Below are positions 36,301 to 49,481 of a stretch of DNA of 64,000 bases, piece after piece. The position numbers were made by a program, and so were the translations under genes. The stretch's first letter is position 1. Every line of letters starts with the position of its first letter. Under the pieces are notes generated by a model that saw only the letters and a program-made list of their open reading frames with translations, made no database searches and had not been told where the DNA came from. This stretch comes from Sipunculus nudus (lineage: Eukaryota; Annelida; Sipuncula; Golfingiida; Sipunculidae): NCBI GenBank assembly GCA_026874595.1, contig CM049307.1, positions 61,596,370-61,660,369 of the forward strand, read 5' to 3'.

Positions 36301-37721
36301 TCTTTGCATGGCGTGAAAGGTATACATAAGCATAATCAACATTCTTTTTCTGTCTTTCGTATGTATCTCTTATCATTAGCCTATGTGTCACAGCTGAAGG
36401 TATTTACACGGACAAAATCCTATAAAATATGTAGGTGGTCCCAGAGGAATGACCATACAACTCACTTTTACCTATAAAGGTGTTTAATCATGCATTTCTT
36501 TTTAATTTGGGGAAATCATGATAATAAAAAATAATAAAACTTAAAAATAACGAATTTCAATTACATGTAAACCATACTGACCGAGCGACCTAATTGTATC
36601 CAGAAAAAAAAAAACAAATGCACTTAATTTAGTGAGATAGTGCTTAAACCCGAGATGGTTTAAAACTTACCATGAAATCCGCCAGGTGTGTTTAGGTGCG
36701 GGTTAAAACTCAGATGATTTAATGTAGCCCATATATGCTCGTCTGGAGAATAGGTGTCACGTGACCATTCTAGAAGGTCCAGAGCATATCTGTTTGTGAA
36801 CACAAAATGGATGAAAGCACGACTGAAAACTCCATATCCGCTTCCCTTTAGTAACTGAATCCGATGAGGCGGAGGGCGTTTCCATACCCATGAATAGTCC
36901 ATCCTGATCTCGCCGTTCCATCGGGTTCGAGGCGTCCATTTATACTTGAACCGTTCCTCGGGGACTTGCTCCAGACCTTCAATATCGTTAGCACCATTAT
37001 ATATTTTGAGTATCTGGACCATTTCCCTGTTGGTCTTCAGCGGAAATGCCTGACTAGCAACATTAATGTAATATTTCCACGGTTTTGAAAATCGCAGGGC
37101 ATCGGACATACAGTTCAGTTCCGCCTGAACTCTGCTATAGCCGCCATATATTATGCGTTCAAGTTTTGAAGCAACAAAAACATTGGGAAAACAATTAGCT
37201 AAGGTTTTAATGGATTCCAATATTACAGGGGCGGTTTTCTGGTCAACGTGGATACAATATACATTTTGAGGCTGATACAGTGCCCGTAGTAAACGCTCTG
37301 TTTGTTCTACGTTTCTGTGCATTATTATACTAAAAGCAATAGGAAACTGTTCCTCTTCTTTGGAAGATGGCGCCTGTCTGTACCTAAATCTGGCCCTAAA
37401 ATCTGTACAATTGTTTGCGGCATGTAAAAAGAACGCGTCCGGAATTCTCCTTGGCCTGTGTAACGACATGTGTTTGAGCCCGCGTTTAAACTCTTGTTTT
37501 TCGCCTTTAATGATTTTATCGCAACTCACGGAAGTTACATGCCTAGGTGGAGAGTAGAAGAGTAGGGACTCTGAGAGAAGAGTAGAAATGAGGGGCGTTG
37601 AATGTCGGGTATGGTCGGCAAACCTCGAACTCTCAATCAAATGTCTTCTGTAGTTCATGACGATTACCAATCCAAGGAAGGCGCATGTAGCACAATAGCC
37701 ATTCCATTTGTTGTAACGCAT
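33023..37721 (-). CDS. GCNT: GCNT-family beta-1,6-N-acetylglucosaminyltransferase (GT14), two coding exons
   Basis: The CDS joins 37721-36671 and 33300-33023 on the - strand through a GTAAGT donor and a TACTGCAG acceptor (phase 1), giving 442 residues, normal for GCNT enzymes. The enzyme transfers GlcNAc from UDP-GlcNAc in beta-1,6 linkage to O-glycans (core-2 type, on Gal-beta-1,3-GalNAc) or to I-antigen acceptors. It acts in the Golgi as a type II protein. Residues 1-9 are the cytoplasmic tail, and about 10-24 are the membrane anchor, followed by RR. The catalytic domain follows, with IAFSIIMHRN, VYCIHVDQK, NCFPNVFVASK, YGGYSRVQAEL, YYINVASQAFPLKTN and YSPDEHIWATL. Glu328 in SPDEHIW matches the catalytic Glu (E320 of mouse C2GnT-L). 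The C-terminal exon has the family's WVRSVCILGIKDL and HELFANKF blocks. The start is chosen because an acceptor with a long T tract sits two bases before this ATG. GCNT1, 3 or 4 cannot be told apart by eye. Confidence 0.95.
34184..35656 (+). mobile_element. Family P element, copy 2, in the GCNT intron
   Basis: This is the most complete P copy. The 5' end is a hairpin (34184-34211), then a (GCC)n-rich stretch. Four tandem units of about 280 bp follow. The 3' end is GTAGTCG-CTTGT-CGACTAC (35627-35645), then CCGTATT and CTAG (35653-35656). A hairpin a few bases before CTRR is the classical Helitron 3' end. No Rep/helicase is encoded, so it is non-autonomous. It lies antisense to the GCNT gene. 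Confidence 0.8.
34406..35520 (+). repeat. Tandem units (280 bp) with paired GGTGGCGCCACC palindromes, core of P2
   Basis: The palindrome AGGTGGCGCCACCT or a one-base variant starts at 34506, 34655, 34786, 34935, 35066, 35215, 35346 and 35494. Each unit holds two palindromes. Between them recur ATATCTCGGGAACCGTTTGA, TTTGCACAGTGTCCAT and ACTCATATCTCTGCAGTG. Confidence 0.9.
35820..36265 (-). repeat. Repeat with TGACCTTGAC words (type V, inverted relative to U)
   Basis: On the - strand it runs GTCGTCGTCAGTCGTCTTC, GGATTTCTTGTGAACGC, GACCTTGACCTTAATC and then GAAAACAGGTGACCTTCACC. It resembles the type U repeat at 25780 in order and wording. It lies in the GCNT intron next to P2. Confidence 0.5.
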
Positions 37722-37723
37722 GT
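36671..37723 (-). CDS. GCNT: GCNT exon with start codon, anchor and most of catalytic domain
   Basis: Reading the - strand, the tract TTTTATTTTTATTTTTTTTGCAG ends at 37724, and the exon begins AC-ATG. At least one non-coding 5' exon must therefore lie to the right. A GTGAGT donor on the same strand at 38353 could end such an exon, but it is only one of several possibilities. The exon runs to a strong GTAAGT donor at 36670. It encodes residues 1-350, including the catalytic Glu328. Confidence 0.93.
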
Positions 37724-38470
37724 CTGCAAAAAAAATAAAAATAAAAAAGTTATGAAACACATGCCTTGGGCTAGGGTATATTTTAACGTTCAGTTGACCC
37801 CTAATTGTATCTCATATATTAAGGAAACAGTGCAGTTGTAATTCTTGACTTTTGGGGTTCAAATGTCTATAGTCACCGTTTGAGAATCCTACTTTCTGCC
37901 CATGAGTAAATCGATCATCCTGCTCAGATTAAGGCTATACCACTGGTATGCGTCTGCAAACATTATGTTGTATTTCTGCAAGGATTAATCCAGTTGTAAC
38001 TGGATGGTTTTTTTATATAAAATACTGGGGGAATGTTTTTTTGATCGCAGTGTTATCTTCAAAGTGATCACAAGGTTTAATGCTACCTCATACATAAAAG
38101 CAACTCCGCCTGGACACCCCCTTGTGGGAACTGACCTCCACATGTAATCACAAGGCCAACCACCTGCTTCGTAACGTTAAGTAATCACACAAATCCCCAC
38201 GGATCAATAGCCACCTGGGCCCCAACAACCCCCCCTCCCCCACCGAACCGAATAACCCCAGATTAACCCTACCTATTATGGCGAACTTCATCCACATATC
38301 TGATCAGTTCAGTTTGTACCTGAAGAGTGAGCCGGCTAGTCAGCTGTACTCACGAAACAGTTCTAAAGTGCATGAAGTAAAACTAACTGTAAATGATACA
38401 TTATTAATGCTCCCCTGCATGGTTGAGCACTTTCACTATGATGTATTGAATTTCTATGTGTACTACTTTG

Positions 38471-38472
<2 letters not shown>
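37724..38472. other. GCNT 5' region
   Basis: It must hold, or lead to, the non-coding 5' exon of GCNT. A GTGAGT donor on the - strand at 38353 is one candidate. No promoter motif could be fixed. Confidence 0.4.
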
Positions 38473-38509
<37 letters not shown>

Positions 38510-38513
<4 letters not shown>

Positions 38514-39352
38514 ACATGTGCCCTTTTTATTGTGTGCAGCGGTCTTGCATGTGTTTCTTTTGTTAAGCGCAGGGGTGTTCCATGCGTTGTTGACATTTGG
38601 TTCGTGTTTTACGCGTAGCACATGTTGTAGCGGCCTGGCTGGGTGTTGCAGGCTCGGTTTAATCCGCATTGGTTGAACCCTGGCGTATAGATACACAGCG
38701 TTCTTTGTTCTAGTATGTTCTTTGAACGTGTGTACTGTGTTAAATTCTTTAGATTGTTCGAGCAATGGAAGGTTCTCGGCTGGAGGTGAGAAGTTATAAA
38801 TAGGGGGCTGAATTCTAAAGCCGAGAGAGAGGTAAGCGAATATTCCAGCGGACACAGAAGCGTGTATGTCAGTTTGTGGGACCTATTCCGATAAGTGCGG
38901 CAATTATAAATTTTCTTCAGATTTTCTTCTGGATTTGTGACGAATCTTATTAAGTCTTCAGTTTACTTTCTGGATTGTTACAAGAGCTTTACATTGGACT
39001 GTTATTCTCCGAGAGAATTTGTGTGAACTGTTCGTCAGGTTTATACATTTTAAAGGATTTGTCGCTGTGATAGTGGTGGTATCCATGTACTGTGCACTTT
39101 GTTTATTTTACTGTGTGATTATATTGATTTGCTGTTATACTGTTTTTGTACTGTGTGATTGTATTGATTTAGTGTACTGTAATTTTAATGTTGTTTTAAG
39201 AATATATTATAGTTATTTGTTAACAAAAAAGACTTCTTTATTCATTCCCCTAGACATTTCACGCTGCCTAGTGTTACAGAATCTGATTTTTTTTCTCCAT
39301 TACAAAATTTATGTTCATCACGCATACGTGATCTGTTGATATAAGGTTCCGT

Positions 39353-39356
<4 letters not shown>
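38510..39356. mobile_element. Solo LTR inserted in a TA microsatellite
   Basis: The 847-bp segment starts TGTTAC and ends GTAACA, the TG...CA inverted ends of a retroviral-type LTR. It interrupts one long (TA)n tract, so the target duplication is hidden in ATAT. A TATA-like GTTATAAATAGGGGG near 38793 would suit a + strand LTR promoter. No internal gag-pol remains, so it is the product of LTR recombination. Confidence 0.65.

Positions 39357-39409
<53 letters not shown>
39356..39409. repeat. (TA)n array, right of solo LTR
   Basis: Continues the tract seen at 38473-38509 on the other side of the LTR. Together they are the original target array. Confidence 0.95.
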
Positions 39410-39411
<2 letters not shown>

Positions 39412-41629
39412 GTGGATCTTCTATAATGTGGGCACCCTTTGGGCTGGGCCAAACTGCCCACTCTTTAGAGGTGCTCACTATATGGAGGTAACAGCTGTCA
39501 CTTTCATTGCTGCCACCTTCTATGAAATATTTCTATAGTTACTGCTGTTTTAAGAGTACTTAATTAACTTATTGAATGTATTTGCTACATATTTTAAACA
39601 TAAAGGTTAATAAGTTGAAATAAATAAGTTTATTTATGTGTTTGTGGGCTAGCTGTAACATATATCGATGGGTATAACCTACAGGCGTTGGTCCTGTTAT
39701 TTAAATCTGTCTAATATTGATATCAGTTACCCAGTGCACTTTTAGGTGTACCATACAGTCCCAGAAACTGGCCTGCATGTTTCATTATTATTTACCAAGT
39801 ACATAAAAAATAAAAACAGATTGGTGTAGATTCATTTTTTATTTAAATTAGCCACATCAATTCGTCTGTAGGTTTGACAAAAGGTTGAAAGGTATGATGT
39901 CATTAATATTGCTGCAACAACAATACATAATGCTTTGCTTATACGTACAGCTGCTGATATACTCTACTAGAAATGAAATGTAACTTACCGCGAATGTTAC
40001 TGAACTCAAAGTAGATACTAAATTGTATCATGAAAACCTGGTTTTATCAATATATTATACCATAAATACATAATGTTACACTATAAATCGAAATATACTA
40101 TACACAAGTACCACATTTTATGGGCTATGATGTCCCTTCTCATAATAACCTTATAGATCTAGTTACAACAATTAGACCCCGATTCTTCGGATATCTATTG
40201 AAGGTAGGATTATTTTAACACAGGGTCGTAACATTGTTGCCATTTCTATTATATAACTGCACTCCAGTCTTTTTGAAATTTTGCCGTAGTTTGTCTTTCG
40301 CTTGTGCACAATGCCCAGCTATTTCTGATAGGACACTTTTGCAAACGTGCCCTCCGAATGTTTACGGCATGATTGTCGAAGCCATTAAACACATAAATTG
40401 AAAATTTAACTTGTAAGTTTGACTTACAAATGGCATTCTCTTTATTATTAAAATATAAGGTGAGGGTATATTTTTATCTTCCTCCCTTACGAAAAGAAGT
40501 CCACAAGCAAATCTAGCCGATTGCTATTGTCCCCCCCCCCCCCAACTGATTACAGTGGCGTCAATTTATCTTCAAGGGTGGGGAGAATGACCCCCGGGGG
40601 AGAGTAATCTAAGGTTGGTGGCTAAATTTGGTAAAAAAAAGTATGCATATAAATATGTGTCTGTGTGAGTGTGTTTGTGTAAAAATAATTGTCACACCAG
40701 TGTTGTTTGCCGCACATACGTCTTTCAAGCCAACCACGAACACAACATGTGCTTTACACGTTTAATAATGGAACGAAAGAACCTGAACCGTACAGTTCAA
40801 GATTTGTCTACCAAGTCATATCAACAATTAAAAACGCAACACCAACGTACAATATGAAATACTGGGCATACATAATTATACAGAATTTACAGAATATACA
40901 GAATTTACAGTTAACTCTCGTCAACACGGTGTGCTTCGCTTGCACCTAAAGTACATGAAAATTTATTACTGAACGGACGACTACTTTTGGCCGTAAACTA
41001 GTCTAACTTCCGGACCACATTCATATTACCATTATTATGATAATAGAATGACTAACATACTCTACTGAATAGGACAGTGTTACAGACGATCACATTTGGC
41101 CATATATAGAATAGTTTACCTTTCAGACCACATTTAGCAAAATAATAAAGTTTATAACAACATTACCAATACTATGATAAGATAATGACTGACATACTCT
41201 AATATATTAATCTTTATACAAAAATTAAATCAGGAAATTCACTAGAAATTACGTACCTAGAACGAGAGAACATGAACCGTACAGTTCAAGGTTTGTCTGC
41301 CAAGTGACGTGCATCGGCAAACTTGGCGGCAAAACCAGGTTCCCTTTTTAAATGATTGCGTGATTATCAGAGCAAGTGTCACAATAACATACAGGAACTG
41401 GGTCGTGTTTCCAATATTAAATATAACGCTTACTGTCACATCATATATATAATTATACCTTGTTACCGCACACAAATCATAAATCAGCGAAATTTGATTA
41501 CCAGGTCAAAGCTTACAACCCAGGTGCTTTGCACCGAGAGGGATTGCGACAGCATGAGAACACGTGTTAATGTGTAACTGAACATTTTCGTTATAAATTC
41601 GCTAATAGAGCACTGTTGGATTCGTTCAG

Positions 41630-41630
<1 letters not shown>

Positions 41631-41674
<44 letters not shown>
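41631..41674. repeat. (TA)n array
   Basis: About 21 TA units. No element end is recognised at either side. Confidence 0.95.
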
Positions 41675-41677
<3 letters not shown>

Positions 41678-43899
41678 TTCAAATATATTACAATGAAGGA
41701 GAAGGCTTTTAAAAAATAAAGTATATTTCCGATAACGGTTAATTCTAAATCAAGTCTAGATTTGTAATATTTCAGAGTAACCTCAGAACTGGAACCAAAG
41801 TCTATAATTCTAATCATTATTATATTCCATCTCCAATATATAAATATTATTCTCTGAACAGCAGAGTTGATGATTACATTGACCAGGTATACCATGGATA
41901 TATAACCCCCACCCCCACCATGCACCACCACCCATACTGACGCCATTGCAAGACTGCAACACGAAACCGCAGCCGTGCAGGACTTCAGATGTTAACTTTG
42001 GTGAAGGCAACATACCTGAAGTGTCGGGTAAAAGTGCTGTGTACAAGAACATTACAGCTGTAGTTGATACTGGGCAGCTTCTCTTCTGATGTGAAATTGT
42101 GAGCTCTTAGTGTAGCTCAGACCATGTTCATCACATCACAATTTCTGAGGGTCTTCTGGTCAACATATTCCAACAATTTTTATTATCAATTTTTTAAATC
42201 ATTGATAATAAATACTTCAGTGCATGCGGTTGGCAACATCTGGATGGGTGTTGTTTTATATATGAACTCCCGCCCTGTAAATGCGCGGCTCGACGACACG
42301 ATATACTTGAGAAATGGCTTCACATCAGGATAGGTATTGATTCAGCAATAGGAATACATAATACATGTACTGGATCTGATGGATCCATGGTTACACCCAC
42401 TGAGCCAAGACCAAATACAGGGGCGGTTCCAGAGGGGAGGGGGGCTTTGGGGGCTTAAGCTCACTGTTAGTTATCTGACCTATTGTGGTGGTCCTTTGTC
42501 CGTCCCTTCGTCCGTAAACAGAGCACGTTTTGAAACTGTTGGTCCTACAAATGCGAAATTCTACATAGAGTTACATGTTCAAAAGTTCTCGAAAACTATT
42601 CATGTGACCTCATTTCTATGAGAAACAAAGGTAAAACCTCCATTTTCCATTAAAATATTTTGTTCATATATGGAAAAACTATTCTATTAAATGTTTCCTC
42701 ATATTGTACATGGTGACATATTAGCATACAATCAGATCAATTTTGTAATTTATGGAAAATAAAAGCATTAATTTAAAAACAACAAAAAATTACCTCGAGA
42801 AGTTGGCTTAATTCTCTCCTTTTGATTTGATAATCATTTTCTATAATCACATAGAGTTAGGGTTACAGATTCTGAATTTTGATATTAATTGCTCCAAAAC
42901 TGAGCAAGAGTCAAAAGTTCAAAGAAGCCATACAATAATTAACTGTATCACCTGCTGGTCACTGAGGGTCAAGAATGCACTCCAGACAAGCTTCACTTTG
43001 AAGCCCACCTGCTGGGCGATAAGTGCTTGACTACAGAAATAAGCCAGAAACACCCCACCCCCTCCCCAGTTGATAGCAGATTGTGTATATAACAACAGAT
43101 GCAATAGCTTTAAGAGTTGTATTCATATATTCTAGTTTGACTCGTTCACTCATTCGTCTTCCACTGAGTGATATGTTGCTTGAGTTGTATAAATCACAGT
43201 ATTGTTATCACCAGTAGTGCAGATACTGCAGATGATTTGAAAAAGGAACAAGTTTTCTTTTATTTGTTGAAATTTGTTTAATTGATTATTGATTAAAAAA
43301 TTAAAATTAAAAGTGTAGATTCAGTTAAATTTGATGAAAATCAAGACCTTTAATTTCTAAAAAAAAAATCATGTTTACCCATTGTAAATCATTTAACTCT
43401 GTTCACGATTTTAGTTATAATAGGCCAACTTTTTCTGAAATGAAATTTATAATTCCTCGCAAGAAAAAATTCAGCTTGAAGGAACATATTATTTGCATGC
43501 TTACACAAGTGAAATTAATAGAGCTGTTTTATAAATAGATATAATGACATATCGGGAGTGATAACAATTCTATAGGTTATTTATTGCACTGAAAAAAATT
43601 TGCTTTTTAAATGTTTTATTTAATGGCTTTGACTTCTGTTATACACATTATGATTAATTACTAATATTATGTAATTTATTTTAAAGAATACCGGGTTAAT
43701 ACTTTTTTCAAGTGTAACGACCATTTTTGGACTGGCTGATAACATTCATAGCTCTGTGTTTGCTCACCATTAAATAATATAGGCATTGAATCAACAAACT
43801 GTTAATGTTGGTTTCTTTCAGACCTGTATTATAATCATTTTGCAATTTTTTATTAAAGTTAGAATAACAATTTCTTGTGACCCATTGGTCCCTTGTTCG

Positions 43900-43903
<4 letters not shown>

Positions 43904-43947
<44 letters not shown>
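43904..43947. repeat. (TA)n array
   Basis: About 21 TA units in gene-free DNA. Confidence 0.95.
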
Positions 43948-43949
<2 letters not shown>

Positions 43950-44785
43950 AAATTTTTCGGTTCATGTGTATGCATTGGCCTATTATGTGTAATATTACCC
44001 AACCGATTATCATAATTTACACATGCATATTTACAGATAGCCCTGCCTGGGTTTTAGTATTTGCGTTTACCAATAAAAAATGTTTAATATACAACGTGAT
44101 TGCATGTACCGATAGACTTAACTCAGTGCTAGCTCTTATAACTAAATCTGTAAGTTCAAGGAATTATGTTTAAACCATTCCATCGACTAGGCTAATCTAA
44201 TGAATACTGTTCGCATTGAAACATCCATATGGTTTTGTAATAGGAAGCATGTACATGTAATATCTCTGTTTGAAATCTGCTGTTTGCCCAAGGTTGTTAT
44301 ATTTAGGAAGCGGGAGCGCCTGTCTCTCAGAACTTCCTGTTTTAGTTAAATAATGTAATGTTATTATCCGCCCGGCTGTAACGTCTGGTGTTTAATTTAC
44401 ACTCCATCAAAATATTTTACAGTACAGGCCTCAGAATTCACAATTAACACTTGTATTACATGTGTCATGGTTATATGTGTTTTTGTAAAAAAAAATTAGG
44501 AATCCAATGCAATTTTTAACGCATTTTTATATGTCTAATTGACTTTTCTGCTGGTATTCTCATCATTTATGTTTATGTTTGCCTAATTAAAGACACGATG
44601 TGGCATTATTTCATTGTTAGAACTTATATAAACGTAGTATTTTGATTGTTTATCATGCTCATGTTTTATTTAGAAAATGACACAGTGGCGTTAATTTTTC
44701 TTCCAGGGTGGGGGGGGGATGACTTTGTATATATATACACATACATATAATATATACCTTTTTCAGTGTCTCTGAGTGACATATT

Positions 44786-44787
<2 letters not shown>

Positions 44788-44871
<84 letters not shown>

Positions 44872-44895
44872 GATTATATATATATATATATTTAT
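44788..44895. repeat. (TA)n array, compound
   Basis: Long TA tract broken by ATTAT and CGATTA interruptions, over 100 bases in all. Confidence 0.95.
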
Positions 44896-45929
44896 ATATT
44901 TATACTTAATTATATTTCAAATAATTATAATATTATAATTGAAAACAAGTTATTTTGTGAATTCTAAGCAAGGTTTAGATATAACATTTTTTAGTAAATG
45001 GATTCAAACTTTTTAATTCTATTTTTTAATTTATTTCATTTGCAATAATATAATATTATTCTCTGAAAAGTGGGGGGCATGATTACATTTGCCATCCCCC
45101 CCCCCTTGCCGAAAAGTGGGGGTATATATCCCCCATCTCCCTATATTGACGCCCCTGCTTTATACTTATTATAGCTTTAACATCCAAGTTCTAATGGCTA
45201 TACCATTTGCCCCCTGCAAAGTAACGAATTGATAGTTGTTGTCTTTCATCCTCAACAAGACCGCCAGGGGGTTTCATTCACTGTGTGCACACTACAAAAT
45301 ATACTCCAAGAGAATTAGTGCTACTTTTATCCTAAATGTGCATACCATTGAGAAAAAAGTGAAATATATCAATTTAGCTAACAGGAAATAGGTCAAAATA
45401 AGTGGCGCTACCTCATGTTCACATACACACGTCATATGGTCAGTATTTTCGGTAACGGTCAATGCATCGTATAAAAACACAGAATTCAAACACTGCAATG
45501 AGGGAAGAAGTAAAAAAAAAAACAGGTAATATCTGGTGTCACGCAATTCCTGTGATAAGCAATTGCAGATAAAAATACACTTGAAATCATCAATATTTTT
45601 GATAAGAGAAAGGTAAGGGTTCCGTAAAGAAAACCGTTTTTTTTTTTTTAAATTCAACACAATTATACTGTTTGAGCTAAATATATATGTTTAAAAGTAC
45701 ATGCATATGCCCCTAACCCCCAGCCCCCCCCCCCCCCCCCCCCATTTAACGTTCTGGTTTCTACAGTTACAAGTTACAACAGGGCTTGTTCACGAATAAA
45801 CCATGGCTTTCGCTCAGTAACTCATAAAATATATTCATATTTATATACATCTTTTAGTCAACAAAGAACCTTCCTGTGCCAGTTAGCATGTGCAGTAAAT
45901 ATTTCTTAGGCCTCGCTGTTATGATATGT

Positions 45930-46150
45930 GCCCTGTAATTTCAGACAGACGGCTGGAGTATTAGCTCAGTAAAATATAGAGTATAGGTTACATATGAAGT
46001 TCGAATTTCCTGGGTCTTGCAGTTACGATCTGAGCCTTGTTAATAAATGAATATGGCTTTTGAATTTTTCACTCCATAACTCATGGAATATACAGGTCAT
46101 ACTGACCTACCTTTTGGTTTCAATTGAGGAACTGTCTGGACAAGATATAG
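45930..46150 (+). repeat. Decayed fragment of family Q
   Basis: Words such as GTTATGATATGTGCCCTGTA, TTCCTGGGTCTTGCAGTTAC and CTCCATAACTCATGG follow the order of a Q unit (TTCTAGGTCCAG, GTTACGATTTGTGCC, CCCATAGCTC), with heavy divergence. Neither end is present. Confidence 0.4.
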
Positions 46151-46386
46151 CCGTGACAACATGACTCAGTAGGCACATATACTGGGTTGGTAGGCTATAT
46201 CGAGGAACACATTGCATTGTTAAACAGCCCACAATCTTAACATTGGGCTAGGAATGATGAATTTCCACAAAGGAATTCAATGCCTGAACTCACAAACCAA
46301 ACTGACACTCCGTCTCTATGGTAACGAGTCATTTCCTGTATCGTGTACAAGTTGGCTGTCGTCCAGTGACCAGTGCGAGCCATAAT

Positions 46387-46685
46387 TTTCGCCCCCCCCC
46401 CCCCACCCCCCACGGTGATGTGAAACATCTCTCATTTATCTATTTCTTTTCCCATATATTCGTAATTAATTTTCATTTTCCAGATTTCTTTTTTCCCTAG
46501 CAATCAGATTATTTAATTATCCGTAGTTGATTATCTGTTGATGTGAACAGCTTTGTGATTTACTCTATATAAAGATAGCATTTTAATATATATCTTAACA
46601 AGGGAAGGGGTCTTTCCGTTATAAAACTCATAACACCGAGCGACCCCCCCCCCCCCCCTTCCCCTCCCCCCCCCCCCCCCCCCAA
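46387..46685. repeat. Poly-C tracts
   Basis: Runs of C occur at about 46391-46410 and 46644-46683. Similar G or C runs stand at 7412, 16646, 25759, 29917, 40535, 45722 and 59603. Such runs are error-prone in assembly, so their exact lengths should not be trusted. Confidence 0.8.
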
Positions 46686-46734
46686 AAGTTTGCATTTGCC
46701 TTTGAGGGAGACACGGCCTTCCCGTTAGCTAAAT

Positions 46735-46828
46735 AACCGTGAAAATTTTACAGCTCCTCGGCTGATACTTGAACTCACGAACTGTGCTCTGCTGGGTCCG
46801 GTTTGCTGTATAGGCCATCGAAGCCGGT
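46735..46828 (-). mobile_element. tRNA-derived SINE, copy 3 (head only)
   Basis: The - strand carries CCGGCTTCGATGGCCTATAC, GTGAGTTCAAGTATCAGCCG and then AAAATTTTCACGG, matching the head of the other two copies. The body is absent. The A box is degraded, so it would be transcriptionally weak. Confidence 0.55.
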
Positions 46829-47768
46829 ACAATATTTGACCTACGACTTTAATTTTTAACATCGATTTTATAAGAAGAATTACTTTTGCAAGTTTTAAAC
46901 AAAGATGCATTTTCACTATTGACATCAACATATTACTTTCCAGTTTATATTCAAATTTTTGAGAAATATAAATATTTAAGCCGAGCACTCGTTAATATAC
47001 CACCACCTCACCATAGTTTGACTATGCTATGCAAAATCATCTAAGGAAACAGAAAATCCTCATATTTTATGTGAAAGGTGTCTAAAAATGTCACCTGTAC
47101 ATTGCATATTAAAAACATATCCAAATATGGGACACCCTCTTATACCCTCCCCCATGTACCAATCGTTCAATTTAAGGAACACTGAAATAGGTGAAAAAAA
47201 AAACCAAATTTTTCTATTTTTCATAGACTGAAATGTTACGTTATATATATGTTTATATATATTGAATTTGCAAAACAAAATTTTAAGTGCTTAGATTTGA
47301 TAATACATATCAGCCGAAACCAAGTATGAGCGCCCCCTGTTCTCGAATTTGTAGATCCGCCATTGATGGTTGCATTCATGCGGTCAGAAATTCAACAATC
47401 ATTCGGAGAGATCTACCAATAAGCTGAGTTCAAACGGAATATTTCTCGCTCATGTTGGGTGTTGTTAGAAAGTATACTAAAAATGCTAACGATAAGTCTG
47501 GTTTATGTCAAGTGACAGCCTGCTAGTAGGCCATGAGACCTTGTCAGAAATTACAAAAATATATGCATCGTCAAAGTGCGTTCCTCGCTGAAGGATGTGA
47601 TGGCACTCCTACAGCTAGTACGATGGACACCCCTGTGTTAGAGGTCCGAAATAGGGCTAGACCAGTTAGCATATCAAGTTTGAAGCTCCAGGTTCTTTCG
47701 TTAAGGAGTTGCGCAAAATAAACAGACTGATGGATGTATTCTGATGTTTTCGCTGCGTAACTGATAAG

Positions 47769-47826
<58 letters not shown>
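47769..47826. repeat. (TA)n array
   Basis: About 28 TA units. Confidence 0.95.
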
Positions 47827-47829
<3 letters not shown>

Positions 47830-49415
47830 GCTTGAACTCACGGTTTAGATTTGTGTCATGTTTCAATTACATGAGCTTAAAATTATTGCGGTCTGTGGCC
47901 TAGGACAGCATGTGATCGAGCAATGTTCGAGCACCGCAGCTAAATAATAACTTCAAATATCTTCAAAAAAGTAAGCTTCATCCGGCTTCCATTGTTACTA
48001 TCATCTCTCAAATAGACAATCTTCGTGTGCATTTTTTATAAAGCTTAAGCATGAGTGAAAATTTGTAAATACATAAAAATAAATCACACATGAAAACTCC
48101 CGTTCGCTAGGCAGCTGTGAAAATAATCGTGATATCATATTTCAAACACATACCCGTACTGTAACACGTTGTTTTCCTTTGTGCTGGGATAACCTCACGC
48201 TTGGCAAGCCAGAAGAAGACCAGCTATCACCACCACGATCATTAATAAAGAGATGTCGCAAGCAGCAGCGTGCGTCACTATATATAGATAATTATTTCTG
48301 CCCACTGCTGCAGCCGCAGGTATACCACATTACACTATACAGGAAGCTAAGCATACAGCCTATATTTGTACATTTGTGTGCGCACAATTTTAAGGATAAT
48401 AATCCCCTTGCCAAAAGGCCTGTAATCTGCCAATATTAGTTTATCCTAACGGGAAACAAATGTTTCCCAGCGTATAACCACTCTTGTCATGAGGGTTATT
48501 TTTCCTTCCTTTTTATGCATTGTTTGTTTTTTATATGTTAGTGTAAACAATCAGCGTGTGCCTACTTAATATAACAAGACTGTCAGGCCAAAGGTATCAT
48601 AATGCACACAAAAAATACTGTCAAGGATAATTACTTACAAGCAACATTTGTACTTGTAAAGTATCATAAGGAAATGTGATTTTTGCACTATTGGTCGCTA
48701 TATTGATTCATGATAGTGGTAAAGAACACTGTTGTTTGCAATAACCGGATTGAAATTTGAACAATATGCAGCCATTAATAATCGAATTGAATAGAGGACT
48801 TCTTAACAAATGCATCCCTTCTATATATTTGGGCATTTCGGTGTAACTTGTTGTTGTTTTTTCAGGTTGCATGCCTAATACATAATGACGCATTTCAATA
48901 TAAATTGTTTTTTTTTCTACAAGTTGCACTATATATAGTATATATAAATGATTTTTATCTGCTTTGTTTAAACTCGCATAAAACCTACTTGAACTTGTAT
49001 AAATGTGATGTGTTACTCTTTAGGACCTCTCTGCATGCCGGTGGGAACGAGAAGCGCTGGTCCCAGGCCGGGGTTACATCCTAGTTTGGCAGTAGTGAGT
49101 TGGCATGACTTCCGCTCATCTCGTATTCCCCTCGGCTGTGTGTATGTAAGAGCTGGCTATCAGCCAGGGTTATATCCTTAGTTAATCCTTAGTTAATGGA
49201 TATAAATATGTTGATTACACCAGACTTTGGTCCCTATGTGACGTCTCCATGGAAACATGGATGCGTTCAAAGCGCGGTATATTTGGTGGTATAGCATTGT
49301 CTCTATATACTGAGGGTCCTTGATAGACCTATAAAGCTTATTATATTATAAGGTAGTAAAAGTTGGAAAACTAACACCTCTTTGTGTTCGATTTAAGCAA
49401 GATCGACACAACAAT

Positions 49416-49419
<4 letters not shown>

Positions 49420-49481
<62 letters not shown>

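Larger units (their letters stand above)
39410..49419. other. Ten kilobases without a recognised gene
   Basis: Only microsatellites, poly-C runs, the decayed Q fragment and the SINE head are supported. ORFs at 45292-45660 (-), 47533-47721 (+) and 48179-48439 (+) were read and show no domain. The last has an exon-like CCGCAG|GTATAC end but nothing to join to. Confidence 0.5.

Noticed and set aside
37722-37760. The upstream ATG at 37760 as the GCNT start
   Set aside because: The sequence there is a splice polypyrimidine tract ending in CAG. The encoded FFIFIFF is the tract read as protein.
44776-44967. IY-repeat ORFs across TA tracts (also 10243, 38278, 39242, 43708, 47666, 49384, 49980)
   Set aside because: Translations of TA microsatellites give IYIYIY in all copies.
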